From Chiua virens (lineage: Eukaryota > Basidiomycota > Agaricomycetes > Boletales > Boletaceae), in the NCBI GenBank assembly GCA_019787685.1, contig JAHNUO010000004.1, positions 2,108,001 to 2,172,000 of the forward strand: DNA of 64,000 nt, given 5' to 3'. A model generated the notes under the pieces. It saw nothing but the letters and a program-made list of their open reading frames with translations. It had not been told where the DNA came from and ran no database searches. This document shows, in pieces, positions 1-15,529 of the stretch (position 1 is the stretch's first letter; each line of letters starts with the position of its first letter). Made by a program: the position numbers and the translations under genes.

Positions 1-980
1 ACGAGGCATTACCTTGAGTCCTGTTGTGAAGAGCTCAGCCTCCACGGCCTTACCCTTGTGTCATACCGTTTGAGTTCCACCACCAGTTATTCCGCCACTC
101 TCATCACAGGATCAGTAAGGTACCAGGAAAGGACTGAATAAAGAGTTAGTGAATCGCGATTCAGCCCGGAAGGCAAAAAGCATCACTCCTGGTTGTAAGG
201 ACGAGTTAGTTTGCTACCCGATATTGAGCAGGACGCCGAGACACATCCGCCGATCCATCAGACGATAAGCGAATGTAGGAACAATCAAAAATTGAGGGCC
301 GATGTGTATCTGTATACTTGACAATGAGTGGTAACAAGGAGGGAATCAGCAATAGTCAAGATGGAGTGAGCGTTGCATACCCTAATGACTGGTTATGTAA
401 AGTCGGACACCAGAAACTTGAAGCTTGAAGATTCCCATATAATAGCTGTAAAGAGCCGATCGAATCTAGGTGGTCATGCCACTATGATTCCTGGAGCTGG
501 TCCTGTAACTTGATCCAGGTGACTTCGGCTAGCTACCCCCCCACTGGCACGGAGCATGATGTTGGTATATGTACGATAATTCGGAATCTCATGTGCGGTA
601 TCGGAGCACTCTAGCACTGACGAAGATTCAGACTTGCTAATGCTGCCACTGACAAGAACGGAAGTGTTGGTTAATGGGTCGGGATTTGTGGCTCCCAACG
701 AGATCATCCAATCGACCAAGACATTACTTAGCTGGCCACAAAAACTTAGGACAGTAGCAGGCGCCCACTGACTGCAGATCAAATGATTTACGGACTTGCA
801 TAAATGCCGCAGTAATATACGTTCGTAACGTTCCTATTTCCATCAGATTGAGCGATTCAGCTAGTCTCATAATTTACAGTCCTAAGCGCTTGGATTCAGA
901 TACGGTCATTCAATATTCAGACACCTTCGAGAGTTGTATTATTTTTCACACGGGCTGGGCCAATATGACTTCCTCGTAAA
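1..980 (-). repeat. Upstream module, copy U1
   Basis: About 1 kb that aligns by eye with 29645-30330, 33715-34560 and the reverse complement of 35240-36060. Shared landmarks are gaagagctcagcctccac (near 28), gtaccaggaaag (near 119), actcctggttgtaag (near 185), gagtggtaacaaggag (near 325), ttgatccaggtgactt (near 511) and ccactgactgcagatc (near 765). In the other copies this block lies directly upstream of a laccase or small-secreted-protein gene. The gene it would serve here is therefore expected beyond the left edge, on the minus strand. No convincing coding region is seen inside it. Confidence 0.6.
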
Positions 981-2099
981 TCAAATCGCCATAAGGCAAC
1001 CCATTGACAATCTCAGCCCATCCACCACTGGTGATTAGTTGACTGGTGACCGTACTCACCCCATTTTCATTGTATAAATCCTGCCCTCCTCCAAATCCTC
1101 ATGTCGTTCTATCCATCCGAGTGACATTTTGTCCGCACCACGGTCTCACTCCCACGGACATATACCTGACCTGAACACTCCTCTTGGCCCGCGGCCTGCC
1201 ACGTCAGTGATATTATGCACATCTGGGTAGCGTGGGGCTGGTGTCTCCTATTGAACTCCTTGCACGCCCTAGAACACAGCTCACGGAGAGAATAGCGAGT
1301 GAAAGCGTACACTAGTGCTTGCAGAGCCCTGGAAAGCTGGGGCTCAAATACAGCAGGGTCCGAACCCACTGCCATCTGGTCCCCGTTCGCCCCGTAGTGA
1401 CGCCACATTCAGGCAAGGTACGGACTCTAGTTTCCCCTGCGCCGGCCCTTTCGAGATGTCCGTCAATCAACCTTCTGTCCCTCGGAGACCTGCGGGCGAT
1501 CTGTTATGGTGAAATCAATTCAAGTTCTCCTGTATCTTTCACACCTGTGGAAAACGAACCAGTACTACCCCTCGCCAGACATACTGTACGACAAGCAAAC
1601 ATCACTTGTCTTACAACAGCATCACGCCGAAGTGATAACAGAATGGATGCGAAGTACCGCTACCTCCTTTCATTTCCAGTCGTTGCTCGTGTGATTCATT
1701 ACAGATAGCTCATAGGACTCGGCGGAAGCCATATCAAGCCACTGTCGTCTTGCCGGATCAAATTAAACCCCATAAGATCCAAACAACTTGCAGAGTAGTG
1801 ACGTACCAAGACCCTAGCTAGGCAACACGAATACAATAGGAAGCCATTAAACACAGCCCATGATGTCGATCCTTTGCGCTCGCCTCGCCCTCCTGCACTC
1901 CGACATCCCGACCTCACATACGTGGCGAGCCAATTGTTATTCACCCCGTCTGGTTTTTTATCTACAACGTCAGACAAGTACAGAGTTTGTCACAGGGCTC
2001 TGGCCGATCGAAACATCCCGTCTTGCTATCGCGTTCCCCTGGTCATTGGCGAGTCATAGATCTAATCCATCCTATAGCTGACCATAGTACGCAAGTACA
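981..2099. other. No recognisable gene
   Basis: Short open frames occur on both strands, but none has a domain, a conserved motif or a convincing exon structure. I see nothing I can name here. Confidence 0.4.
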
Positions 2100-2480
2100 G
2101 CAGCTTATTTTAAGCAACGATATAAGTACTCACAATAAATAAAATTTAACCTAGACCATAAATATCAAGACTCAAGTATAAATAGCCATATATCGAAGTT
2201 CCAGAATCCAGAGACAATGGACTCGGAAAGAGAGCAGTGATGAATAGCGTGGAGTGATTTCCTTTATCAGATAATCAAAACCGTGAAACCATAGACCAAA
2301 AAATAGTGCGAAATGGAGAGCTTTGCACGGAAGGCTTGACCTGCTCACGTTCTAGCCTTGATTTTCCCAACATCGTTAATCCTTGTCACGCGATTGATGC
2401 CACTGGAATGACGTATCCGGAGGCTGCATCTTAGACGTTTGAGCACTAAAAGTCGAGTCAATACTTAAACTCAATATATA
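2100..2480 (-). repeat. Downstream module, copy D1
   Basis: AT-rich block resembling 32880-33130, 27190-27340 and the reverse complement of 36616-36900. Shared landmarks are caataaataa, agtataaatagccat, gatttcctttatc, aaaccatagacc and gagctttgcacg. In the other copies this block is the 3' flank of a laccase or small-secreted-protein gene. No gene is recognisable beside this copy, so it is probably a relic. Confidence 0.5.
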
Positions 2481-3673
2481 TCCGTTACACCGCCTCCCCA
2501 AGTAGACATATGGTGACTCGCGACTTTTTTTGTGTTGGCTTGTCGGTTCCTTGGAAGTGATTCCGAGTCATTACCTGAACAAAAGTCACGAGTCTCCATC
2601 TATTTGGGCACAGCTGTAAGACGAACTGAATTTTTTATTGTAATTCACTTATCAGTAGTAGATTCGAAACTCGGATGGCAGCTTGACTGCCCTGGAAGGA
2701 ATGAGTACCCGTCCTATCCTTGCAAGAATTGTCCATCGCCCTTCTGACAAGTTGTGGGAAATACTTATTAACCTCATGAAATACCGTTATGTAAATTCCC
2801 GACACATTGAGTATTACCGATATTGTGTGTGTATGGATCCCGTTTCTTGCTACCACCGACACCCTCGTCCTGGGACCATCTCTCCCCTTTTCTGAGCTCA
2901 TTGACATCGTATAAAAAAAAGAAGACTTTAACCTAGTAATATGAGGTACTAGTTCCACTTTGATGCTGCCAATCCCTCCGTTCCGTGCCCGTGTGCAACT
3001 GCGCCTCGAAATGTCGGTCCCCCAAAAAGGAAAGCCCTGACACCCATAACGGGAAATTTTCGAGACTCGCCCGACGCAATCACCTTGAGTTGCTTTATTG
3101 GGTAATTGAGCGTTTACAGCCAGCACCGCCGCTCACAATTGCCCAGAATGGCATCTTTGGAAAGTCCCCACGGGACGACCCATGAAGCGCTCTCCGCTGA
3201 GTGAGCTGACGTACACATTTCTCGCAAGGGTTCGTGTTCACTAGCAATCAAGACTACAGCATCAGAGTACTTTTAACCTCCTTGGGTAATTTAGAGGAAT
3301 GACACATGTCCGCGTGCCACAGCTGCTACAGAAGATAAAAAGCCAGGTCGCTTCACCAGGATACGGCAGGGGCGCATCCCACAGAATTTCCCGTTGAATT
3401 GCATGTTCCTCTCTCCTACTTTGACATCTTGGTTCACGCCGCCTCAATTTTACAACCCAGGTACTGTTTCCCCCTCGGATGTTCCCGATGTATATTTGCT
3501 TACCAAACTTGCATTATCTTATCGCTATCCACTGTGGCGGAACCAAATCGGAACACGCCGCGTATCATGTTGGCGTTCGTCGCGACGTTTGAATTCATGT
3601 CAAATTGTTGACTACATATTTGGTCCTGTGGGTCCACGAATTATTTTACCAACAATGAAACCACCCAGTGGTC
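2481..3673. other. No recognisable gene; 5' flank of the forkhead gene
   Basis: Only short unsupported open frames are present on either strand. The right end is the presumed promoter of the forkhead gene. I cannot point to a clear TATA box or other site. Confidence 0.35.
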
Positions 3674-5660
<1,987 letters not shown>

Positions 5661-7033
5661 GCGATAGTGGCTCTTGGTACCAAAGGTGAGGATCGTCCAC
5701 CCCTACAACGACGTCGTGTCAGGCCCAATGATTGTTGATCGCTTGGGGTACTCATCGTCACTACCACTAGGTTTCGGCGGATCGCATATTTACCCTCGTC
5801 TTGCTTTTCTCGCTCGCGTTCTCGGTGTCTGCTGCCTCGACGCTCATGATGTACATCACGCTTATCATCAGGTAGATTGGTCGTCTTTTTGTCTGTTTTC
5901 GTCTGTTTGTTTTCTCTGTCCCAGCTGTTCTCTCCTGTCACGCACGTTGCTCGTCTCTTGCATTTCCGATTCCTCTGTCTTTTGCTCTCAGGCTGTTGTT
6001 TGTGTTTAAACGTTGCATCGTATCTGTTTCTCGATTGCTCTTTTCACCTTTCCTGCTACACTGCTCTCTGGATCTTCTGTGTTTTGCCCTACTGCATTCG
6101 ATGAGGGTGTAAGCTCTGTCCGAGTCGTGTGGGCGATCAAGTCTCGGCAATAATTGCACAATGTATACCTACTGGTAAACTGACAACGTCCTACCGTATA
6201 TCCATAGGGTTCTCTGTGTCGTGAATAAATATAAGTATCCTTGTACATCAATCTGCTTGGAGTCATTAAGTGATTGTAATGTCATCGCAAGCGTTGGCGT
6301 CCATCTCCCTGCATACGTCAAACACAAGTCACCGGGTATTAACATTCAAGTCGATGTGGACACAAGGCCACTATGACAAAGAGCCATCTCAGGAACGAGA
6401 AGAGTTGATCCGAGGCACAGAGCCCGAATCGAACACGGGAGTGTGCGATCACAGGATCGTGTCTCGAGGACCGAAACCAACAAAGTACGTCGCCATGGGT
6501 GATGTGTGACATGATGTGTGACAGATTGCTTACCGTATATCGCCTTGCTAACAGGGACACTCAAAGTCGCTCTCCAACTTCCAAGTTGTTTCGAGAAACT
6601 CATCAGGGGTACTATTTGTAGGATCACGAGTGTGTATTTCACATTTTCCAGAGCGAGATACTTCACGTACCCATAATTCGTACGAGACGACGCATCGCTT
6701 TGCAATGGATGCCGCCAGTGCTCTATATTATGACATCATGAGGTTAATCCGTGCAGGAGATGCGTGCCCATATTGTCGCAGATGATTGAACGGTGGTTAC
6801 TGCGGTTCGGAGTCGAGAGGAACGCCAATGTTTTGCTCCGAACTAGCAGCCGTGTTTATGCAAGTAGTTTGCAAAAAGATCGGAATCATTTACCGATGAC
6901 TTCTACGTAATGATAAAGAACAGTATCTGAGGTTCAGAACACGAATAAATATGAACTTGAAAGTGTGCTGGAGTGCCTGCAAAGCCACAGCATGGGGGAA
7001 CCCACTTGCGATCCGTCCACACTTCGCTCGTGT
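5661..7033. other. Convergent intergenic region, forkhead / amidase 3' ends
   Basis: No gene is seen. The stretch 6780-7033 is the 3' flank of the amidase gene and is duplicated in inverted orientation at about 32150-32380. The T/C-rich tract around 5870-6080 is probably forkhead 3' untranslated sequence. Confidence 0.45.
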
Positions 7034-9457
7034 TCACTGCACTGTCCAACTTCCAGGGCCAAATCCTCGCGTCGGGCCGAGTGCATCGTCCACCACCTTC
7101 ATCATCGCTAACACCTTCTCGTCCTCCCACTTTCTCCCTACGACCTGCACGCCTACCGGAATCCCTGCCATTGCCACAGGGTCGTACACCGGGGTCGGGT
7201 CCGTGTACATCTGTTTCTCGAGAACCGCCGAGGTACCGGATGCCCCGGGAACAAAATCAACAGGGAGGATGTCCTGCTTGGGGTCGACGCGCGTTATCGG
7301 GATGATACCCACCGGCGAGTCGATGATGTTGTACAGGATAGTGCATATTGCAATTGGAGAGAGCATCGCACAACCGCTGGGCGATGCGAGCGATTAAGAC
7401 GTCGTTAACGTATGACATAGATGCGAAGCAACTTACCCATGGGGGACGGTGGGTAGTGACTGGACAGGAGCGATGATGCCATCGAAACCATACTTGTCCC
7501 AGACCTATTTGATGGCAAGGGAGCATTAGAATGGATCAGTGAGACGTCGCTTGCATTTACCTCTCTATACCAGCTTATAATTAATTTGTTGCGCCGGTCG
7601 GCGAACTCCACGAATTCAGCGACTGATTTCGAACGTGCGAGTAAAAAGAGGTCGTGGAAAGCTTGGTCCCCGTAGAATGTTTTGGCTGCCCAAGCAATCA
7701 AGCTGCGCACAAAGCCTTTACAGGGACGTGGGGGGTGAATATTCACTCTCCCGATGCCATTCAAGGACTAATACTAACCTGGAAGTTTGGGACCGAGAGT
7801 TGAGATGAACAAGCTATCCTCCTGCGGGGTACATTAGCATTGAATTATGTCTCAACTTGCAACGACTCATACCTTGGGATCGGACTCGACTGTTGAAAGC
7901 ATTCGCTGGTAGCCGTCAGCGGTAATGAGTCCGACAAATGTGTTCATAGCCTCCTTGCCTATCAGTCATTATCTTGAGTAAAGCTCACAGAACCAAGTGA
8001 TTTGCACATACTCAGCGTGGGTGAGAACTCAATACACTCATGTCCCTGTGACCTCAAGACATTGATTGTCTCCTGCACAGCTCGAACGTTCGCGGGAGAC
8101 GATTGCAACATTCCATCTTTTGCAAGTAGGATCGAGATCAGCGCCAGCTCAGGTGCATGGTATAAATAACTTGCCTGAGAAGTAGTACCCGAACTTGAGC
8201 TTGTTCGCCAGTTCAATCGGACGGAACGGTATTGGTGCAATTTTATGGGCGCTGTCCTGTTCACCGAACACGATGCGGCAGAACAACTCGCAATCCTTGA
8301 CTGACCTGCATTCTAGTGAGCAAGGCCAATTGGATTTGAGAAGAATAAGATGCTCAGTACCTCCCCATTGGCCCATATGATACTCGAATCGCCTCAAACC
8401 CAGGGTTACAAGCTGATGAGGCTAAATGTTAGTCTTCATCAACGACGTCGAACACAAAACCATACACTTGGTCCCGTCACCGCTCACCCGGTCAGACGAC
8501 GGTTTGAAAGCGTAGACACCACAGTATGACGTGGGTATGCGCAGACTGCCTCCGATATCTGAACCAACACCAAGTGCAGACCCATCCATGGCTAACAGCG
8601 CCGCTTCTGCATATATGCACCCCAAATGAATCATATTATGACGGTGAAACCGCATTACGAAAACGCACCTCCTCCAGAGCTCCCTCCACAGGTAAACTTG
8701 TCACCCCACGGGTTCGTGGTTCGACCCCAGAGTGCATTGGCACATTCGAAAGCAAACATTGTTTGGGGCACGTTGGTCTTGACGATGATAACCGCTCCCG
8801 CTTTCCTGCACTGAGTAACCAACTTTATGGACTGTAAGCACCGCGACACGAAGTAAGAAACAATAATTTGACGCACAAAGGCATCCCCAGTCGCCGGTTT
8901 GTTTGCCCAATGCGTAAAACCAATGGTCGCGTCATAACCAACCGTTTCGTCTGTGCATATATTCAGTATCACGAATGAGCGAAACATGATGCATAACATA
9001 CACTGGTCTTTGAAACTCATTGGAACACCATGAAGAGACCCGCGCAGCTTTCCCGTGCGGGCAAACTCTTCGTCGAGCTCTTTCACCTGCTTCTTCGCGT
9101 CCTCGAACAGAACTAGAACGGACGGAGATTAGCAAGCAAAGTTGAACCCATTTACTTCCGACTGACCTTCGGTGATGCAATTTGTCTTGGCTTGGGCGAC
9201 AGCTGCGCGAGCCATGTATGCTTCGAGAACTTGCGACGCGGTCCATTCACCTGCAGCAATGGATTCGACGATCTCCGTAGCTGAGAGGGGGAGTCAGATT
9301 ATTGTTGACCTTTTAGATAATTCATTCTACCTGTCGCACGCAGGAAGGCATCATGGGTGACGCTATCATATTGAGAAGCCAAGGAGAGCGTCTCGCTCCG
9401 TGTGGCGTGCTTCGACGAGATGATAGCCTGGCGCTGCGCTTGTCCAGTTCCCCACAT
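7034..9457 (-). CDS. Amidase (amidase-signature family, acetamidase/FAAH-like)
   Basis: Hydrolyses an amide with a Ser-cisSer-Lys triad; substrate unknown. About 13 exons. The first reads MWGTGQAQRQAIISSKHATR; then GEWTASQVLEAYMARAAVAQ; the catalytic Lys in GVPMSFKDQ; TNVPQTMFAFEC; the cis-Ser loop CGGSSGG; the nucleophile loop GVGSDIGGSLRIP; and a C-terminus ending GFGPGSWTVQ. Every exon-exon join I checked keeps frame, so the gene looks intact and of normal family length (roughly 550 residues). The intron after YYFS (8117-8174) needs a GC donor (CAG/gcaagt). No signal peptide is visible, so a cytosolic enzyme is likely. The 3' third of the gene plus its 3' flank has a decayed inverted copy at 31462-32380. 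ATG 9457 gives the best family-like N-terminus; an upstream exon is not excluded. Confidence 0.88.
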
Positions 9458-12005
9458 TGCAGCAAGAGATTGAGAATAGAAGAAGCTCCTAGCCGTCAGT
9501 TGACATCACGTGTGATTCTTACAAGGCACCGCATCACAAAGCACCGCCACTTCCGGGTTCTTGCCGTGCCTCATATTTTGAAGTACTATAGCTACTGCTT
9601 AGATGGATTTCCGTATAAAGTGTTGTGTCGTCCCTCCGAGACAAAGACTTATTAACAGCCACCTCCCCATCAATTCTCCGAACAGCTCGGAGATTGCCAC
9701 TGTCGCCGGGCTTCAAGGAAATCGTCCCATTACATGACAACGGGGTTTCAAGACCACGACCCAAATAAAACTATGCTGTAGACCTCACTGCGAGTGATAT
9801 GATCCTGTGGCAAGTGAAATGCCGTTCTGCGTAATTCCAGCCTGGATCGAGTGTCGCATTGTAAATGCACTCATCAAGGCCGATTCACTGAAAGCTCAGG
9901 TGGCGTTTACTGCTTGTCATACATTCTTTCCGACGAAAGTATGTGCGATAGACCCATATTGTTGACAAGACGTCGAAACGAGCTCGATTGTATTTGAAAT
10001 AGGAGTGAATCCGTGTTTTTCGGTCAGTCGGTGCGTACTGCTCGCATTGTGCACCACGTATCCAGGGCTGGCAGAACCTAAGGGAGAAAATGGAATAGCA
10101 CGAAGGGTTCATCGATGTATCACTCACAACATAGGGGTTCCGCATACATACACCTTAACCCCGATAGGTGTCACACGAGTCTGGAGTGCGACCCTAGGAC
10201 CACTGGGACATTCAAATGCAGACTCGGACATGCAAGGCTGAAATATGTCCATCACGACAACGGCGATGCTTTTCCCTTTTCTGTAGAGCGATCGGTTTTC
10301 ATGACTTAGGAAGTCCGGGTGGTTCTCGGACGGCAGTATCCAAGCTAGACCATACCACTTGATTGCCGTGGGTGACCTAATTCGTCTTGGAATGCCGCGC
10401 GGACCATATACGCGTCGAAACCCTTGCAACTTCATGCTATTAACAACGGATTCGACGGTGTTCAAATGACAATTCTGTCACAGGATATCGGGTGTAGAAA
10501 GGAATTGTCGAGGATGTTGTCACGATGCAAGTCTAGAGCCAAATACTTCAAATCCATCTGTGAACGGCGTATCGAGTACTCAGCGTAAGCCTGAGGGATA
10601 TGTCACGGGCGGACTCACGGTGTTCGGTCCTGCAGTTCCAGCTGGTAGTTATTTCCGCATGGCGTGTCTGCTCTCAAGATCTTGTTCTGTAAACTCGCCG
10701 TCAAACTCAATCCAACAATATCGTCAAAAAAATTGACAGAGCGTTGGCTACCCTTATCCAAGCCATTTCCAAGTGGTCAATGAAGGAGGCCACCGGCAAT
10801 GAACACTTGAAAAGAATTGGACGACAGTGCTGGAGAAACTCAGGTTGGATTGAACGTGTGTCGCCGGTGACGAATGAAATTTCCCTTGCAATCATACTAC
10901 AACGGGATTTCTATGACACACGCGGAGTGTTATCGAATTTACCGTTGTTATAGAATGGAAGCCCCTGATATCCACCTCAAGGCCCGAGCAATACATCGGG
11001 ATCACATTAGATGACCGTACCGTGCGTCCACGTTCGAGACAAATGTATTCTCGGCGATGCGAGACATCCGAAGGAGTGAATCGCGGCACATGTGTCTTCA
11101 TTCGAGTCACAAGCTTTTGCACATCCGTGCACATTGGGCAGCTAGCTCTGGACCGGAATCTCACCCAGATGCATGAGCTAGGTGAATAGTGCGTCTGGCA
11201 GGGACATACATGAACCACCCTATCGCCTAATTGCACACGGGTCGCAATGGGGTCGCATGAGGGTCGCAAAACGTGCAAGTAAGGTGGGTCGGATGTCGAC
11301 AAACAGAGACCTATCAAATTGTAGAACCACGGCCAACTTGTGCGAAAGCACACACACCAATGAATTCGCACGTGTGACTCGGCGAGTGCGTGACGTGAGC
11401 CGGGTCTCTCGATCCGTTCGCTGGCCATATCATTTACCGTTAGCTCCTGAATTCGAAACTCGGTTGATCGTAGAGACCGACCTGCAAGGGCCTATAATCG
11501 AGTATTGAATGACTGCTGTTACATTGAGCATAGCCAATCGCCATTTCCGAGGGACGGTGAATAATGTTGCTCTAGAAGGTCGTACACGATAGTAAGTAGA
11601 ATGACATGTAAACATGCGATATATTGCGCTAAAAACGCCACAGAATATGAACCATTGACGAGAACATGAAAGACAGCCGGCATAGTGCAGGTGGTTGATA
11701 GCAACGGCATGTGAGTATGGAGTCTGGCAGTAAGTGGACGTAAGGTGGAATGAGTTAACCTCACGGTGGTGTACCATACGCTGGACAGAACTCTCGCACG
11801 TCGACGAAGGAGGGACAATATCCAGAGAGTGGTGTCTACGATACGTGGGGACAACTCCCATTCAACAGACGTGGAAGCAATGAACATAGCGTCACGCGAA
11901 ACGGCATGTGTCTTTGATCGGCGTCCCTCTCAGTACTGTGGACGACTCATTGGCAACTTTGAAACAGGAGAGAAAGAGAACTGACCTGGGGGTCCAACTT
12001 GAACT
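9458..12005. other. Gene-poor spacer
   Basis: About 2.5 kb between the amidase 5' end and the DUF4604 gene 3' end. Short open frames on both strands show no domain, and no repeat shared with the rest of the window was noticed. Confidence 0.35.
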
Positions 12006-12654
12006 TCAAACATCCTCTCCGAACGACAGTAGACTCTTTTCCTTTTGTTTGGATCTCTTCTTCGATGCCTTTTTTGCTTTATGACTTTCGTTACCGCTGT
12101 CTTCCGCCTCAGTGACGATGAGACGCTTGCGCTTGTTAGAGCCCATGCCTAATTTTGCGCTTGAGGATGAAAAGGATAAACTAGGTGCAGGCTGTTTCGA
12201 GTTGGCAGCACCTGTTGGGAGCTGCTTTTTCTCCTGCTTGGTCGACTCGTCATCTGAAGTAGGAAGAGGAGGAAGCCCTTTTTCTTTTTGAACGAGACAT
12301 GTACATGAGCGCGCCGAAAGAACGACGCAACGCAACGACGACACCTTTCCGTCTTTCGTTCTCCGCCTCTCGCTCCGAGAGATGTTTGCCCGCTTTCAAC
12401 ACGACCACTTGGGGTTTCTCGTCCTCGTCGTCCTCGTCCGCACTCCCGGGGTCATCACTTGGGCGCTCTGGGATGGCAGGACGAACGGGTATGGGAGGTC
12501 TGCCTGATCCATCGTCATAGTACTGTGGTTCGTCCTCGTCTTCATCTGCCACACCCTTGATTTTGTTATGGAACTTTTGCAGGAAGGCTGGCACGTGCGA
12601 TTGGTATTCAAGTCGGGAAGAAAGTTGGTGTCTGGTTGGTTCCTTTGGAGCCAT
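12006..12654 (-). CDS. KIAA1143-like protein (DUF4604)
   Basis: Two exons (12654-12345 and 12283-12006) around a 61-nt intron give 195 residues. The N-terminal part reads LEYQSHVPAFLQKFHNKI, like the start of the KIAA1143/DUF4604 family. The hallmark block DEKPQVVVLKAGKHLSERE follows an acidic stretch. The C-terminus is Lys-rich and ends KEKSLLSFGEDV, matching the family's SLLSF-acidic tail. The function of this conserved eukaryotic family is not established. The composition (charged, low-complexity) suggests a small disordered nuclear protein. It is transcribed divergently from the F-box gene, with only 72 bp between the two start codons. Confidence 0.85.
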
Positions 12655-12726
12655 GATGGTGTAACGCAACTTGCCTTTTCCGGAATATACCCTCTCCACT
12701 CTCGCCACCATCCGCTCGGGAAACGG
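12655..12726. promoter_or_regulatory. 72-bp bidirectional promoter region
   Basis: Start codons of the DUF4604 gene (12654, minus) and the F-box gene (12727, plus) are separated by only 72 bp. Both promoters and 5' leaders must overlap this interval or the opposite gene. No TATA box is evident. Confidence 0.6.
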
Positions 12727-14309
12727 ATGACGATCTCTCTGGATGCGCTCAACCGTGACATCCTTATCTGCATATTTACTGCACTCTCCATCCCAGATAT
12801 TCTTCACCTTCGACAGGTAAGTAGAAATGAACCTGTCTCGTTCAGAGATTCATTCTTGCTCGCGATAGGCATCTCGACAACTTTATTTCGTCTCCGAGGA
12901 GCACGCAGTTTGGAAGACCGCGTGCACGAACGAGATCCTCGGACATGGCATTCCATTCCCGAAATGTCTTCTGACGTCGTTCTCTGCCAATGATCTCGAA
13001 CGACAAACACTGCGTGCCTACAAGCTGGGTCTTAACTGGAGATCCCCCACGACAGCGCTTCATCATGTCCTGTCATTCCCCAGCGTTCTAGGACCGGTAG
13101 CGCAGATCAAGTTTTTTTCCTACCACGGGCGGAACTGGATTATCACCACCTCTATCAGCATCTGGTGGACGCTCTGTCTCAGGGATTGCAATTCCTTGCG
13201 GGTGGTCACGGAATGGAATCCCGGGAGAGCGCTGTTCAATGGCTTCGCTGTCAACACGGATGACCATTCGGATGCAGCCATTGCCGTTTCTGTCCACAGA
13301 GATGGGTTCGTGCTGAAATATATTCAGATTTGGTGTTTCTGCTGAACCATGTCTAGTTATACGACGGTCGAGATCCTCGCCATCTCCGATGATGACGCGG
13401 ATGGTGTAATTATCCAATCTAGACGGTCGTTGGAAACGCTGAGCAAGCCAATTGCTCTCAACGGGGATCTCCTCGCCTTGTGCGATCACGATTCCGAGAC
13501 GTTGATACTGAATTGGAAGACACAAGAACAAGCGTTACTGAAGAGTCCCGATACTTGGCAGGTGATGAGACTGTTCTACACCATTTGGCCGTGATGCACT
13601 CAGTCATGTGTAGGACAAACCGTTGCATGTCGTTTTCACTCATCGCGCCATCTTTGTCGCAAGGGCTCGGTCCATCTGTATTTTTGATGAGCCCCAGATG
13701 GTGTCGCCGGGAAACGATCTCAACATCACCCTGCCTCGTGTTTACAAATCGTTTGGTTGGGTCGACGGCGTGGCACTCGCTCTGGCACCTTCCACGCCTG
13801 TCGGATCCTCCCAGCCTCCATTGACCCTCCTCGTGCGTAATAAGGGGGATGACCCGTGGAGACCCACAGAGCAATTTCAATTCATGACATTGAACCGTAA
13901 TTTCCCCTCGCATACCACTCATGATACCGCCTCGATCGAACGGGGGTCCTCTGCGTCCCCATTCCAGCTCTCCTCGAGCCTCTCTTCTCACCAACGGGGC
14001 CTCATTCGCTGTCGGGACATGATCCTCGGACCCTACGGCACAGCAGTCTGGACGCAGCCCACGGATTGGGCTGCGGGCGGGTTGATCACCGACAGCGGCT
14101 TTCTGGAGGCCATGTCGATGACGACGTCGCGCCAGACGCTGGTTGTCGCCCTCTTTCCCGGTCTGCTGAACCAAGGGTCGTCAGAAGCGCAGATCAAGGT
14201 CACGATCGAGCACGACGGGAACGACTGGTCGTGTTTGGACTATGACGAAGCGCGGGGTTTGGTCGCGTTGGGATCGAGTTCGGGAGAGGTCACGGTATAC
14301 CGACTGTGA
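12727..14309 (+). CDS. F-box protein with probable beta-propeller C-terminus
   Basis: Likely substrate adaptor of an SCF ubiquitin ligase. Four exons (12727-12816, 12869-13305, 13357-13561, 13614-14309) joined in frame give 475 residues. The N-terminus MTISLDALNRDILICIFTAL is a typical F-box start, followed by SIPDILHLRQASRQLYF. The rest is rich in aromatic and Ser/Thr residues with repeated strand-like blocks and ends GLVALGSSSGEVTVYRL, reminiscent of the last blade of a WD-type propeller seen in many mushroom F-box proteins. The third exon starts after a 51-nt intron whose length is a multiple of three and which contains an in-frame TGA, so its removal is required. The substrate cannot be predicted. 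Confidence 0.82.
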
Positions 14310-14870
14310 ACGGGTTGGACGTGTCTCGCGCTTCTTTATGGCTGCATCGATCTTGTTTCTGAATTTTGTTATTTTGTAGCATTACTGGATACAACCTACG
14401 TATTTTCGTCGGCGCATTGTCTTGAAACCGTTGATATACGCGTTGTACTCGTGTTGTGCACATCTCGAGGTCATCAACAGGTCGGCAGTGGGACCGCCAT
14501 GTTTGAACATCGTCGACCGTCGACCTGACCCTGGCGCATCTGCCACAAGCGACAAGGATCTCGTTGCAGGATGTATATTTACAGTTTGTTTCCCCGGGAT
14601 CGACTCCGAGTCGATGCCTCGGCAGCCTGACGCTATCAGGTTCTATCTCATCTGGGCATCAGACGAGACGATCGCCTTACGTCCAACGACCGCGTTGTTC
14701 GTTATCGTACCCTCGACGCCATGCACGCATCGCCCATGATCTGCCATTCCGAGTTCGCATCGACCTGCCAGATCATCGCTCAGCGCTGTCGTCCAACGGA
14801 ACTGATCTCCAAACGCCGTCGTCGTCATGGTCGCCAGGTGGTTGACAGCACACGTCACGCCGGCAGATCG

Positions 14871-14896
14871 CCACCGTCACCGTCACCGTCACCGTG
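14871..14896. repeat. CACCGT hexanucleotide microsatellite
   Basis: Four consecutive CACCGT units. Confidence 0.8.
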
Positions 14897-15529
14897 GCAC
14901 GACGCGACAGCACGGTGACGCGTACTACGACCCAGGCGGACCGTGTCCGTCGCGCGTCGGCGAAATGGGTCCGTCCGGGGATACTGACCCCGTCGCGCAT
15001 GACCCTATCGGATCCGCACCACACGGTACATCGCGATAACGACCTCACATCGGGTACTGATTCAGGGTGCAGATAGGATCAGAAAGACCTTGGTGTGATC
15101 ATGACGTACGTGACACCTGTGTAGGCACCGCTGTCAAGCTCGGCGACCTCGACGGCGCGTCGCAGACTCGCAGCGATGGGTTGGTGGTTGGACGCATGTC
15201 GGACGTACTGATCGTCTCCAGCGTGGTACGTCGTGGTCTCGCGCGGGGACGACAGATCTGGCCGTGACGCCAACGATCGTCGTCGTCCACAGATAGCGCC
15301 TCGACGAACGGAGGGCGCAACGACCTTGCCCCGTACGGGACGACGTAGAATTGACAACACGGCGTCACGTTGACATGCCACGCCACCTGACGCCCAGCGC
15401 CCAACCATGCGAGATAAGCATCGGTGGCGCTCGGGGTTCGTCACTCGGGTTGATGCGGCGGCTTGATCCACGCACGTGCCCATATTTGGGTTGCTGCACT
15501 GAGGTTGGATGGCGATACAGTAGCGGTGG

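Noticed and set aside
1..980. Upstream modules as LTRs or MITEs
   Set aside because: No terminal inverted repeats, TG...CA ends, target-site duplications or transposase were seen, and the copies track gene promoters.
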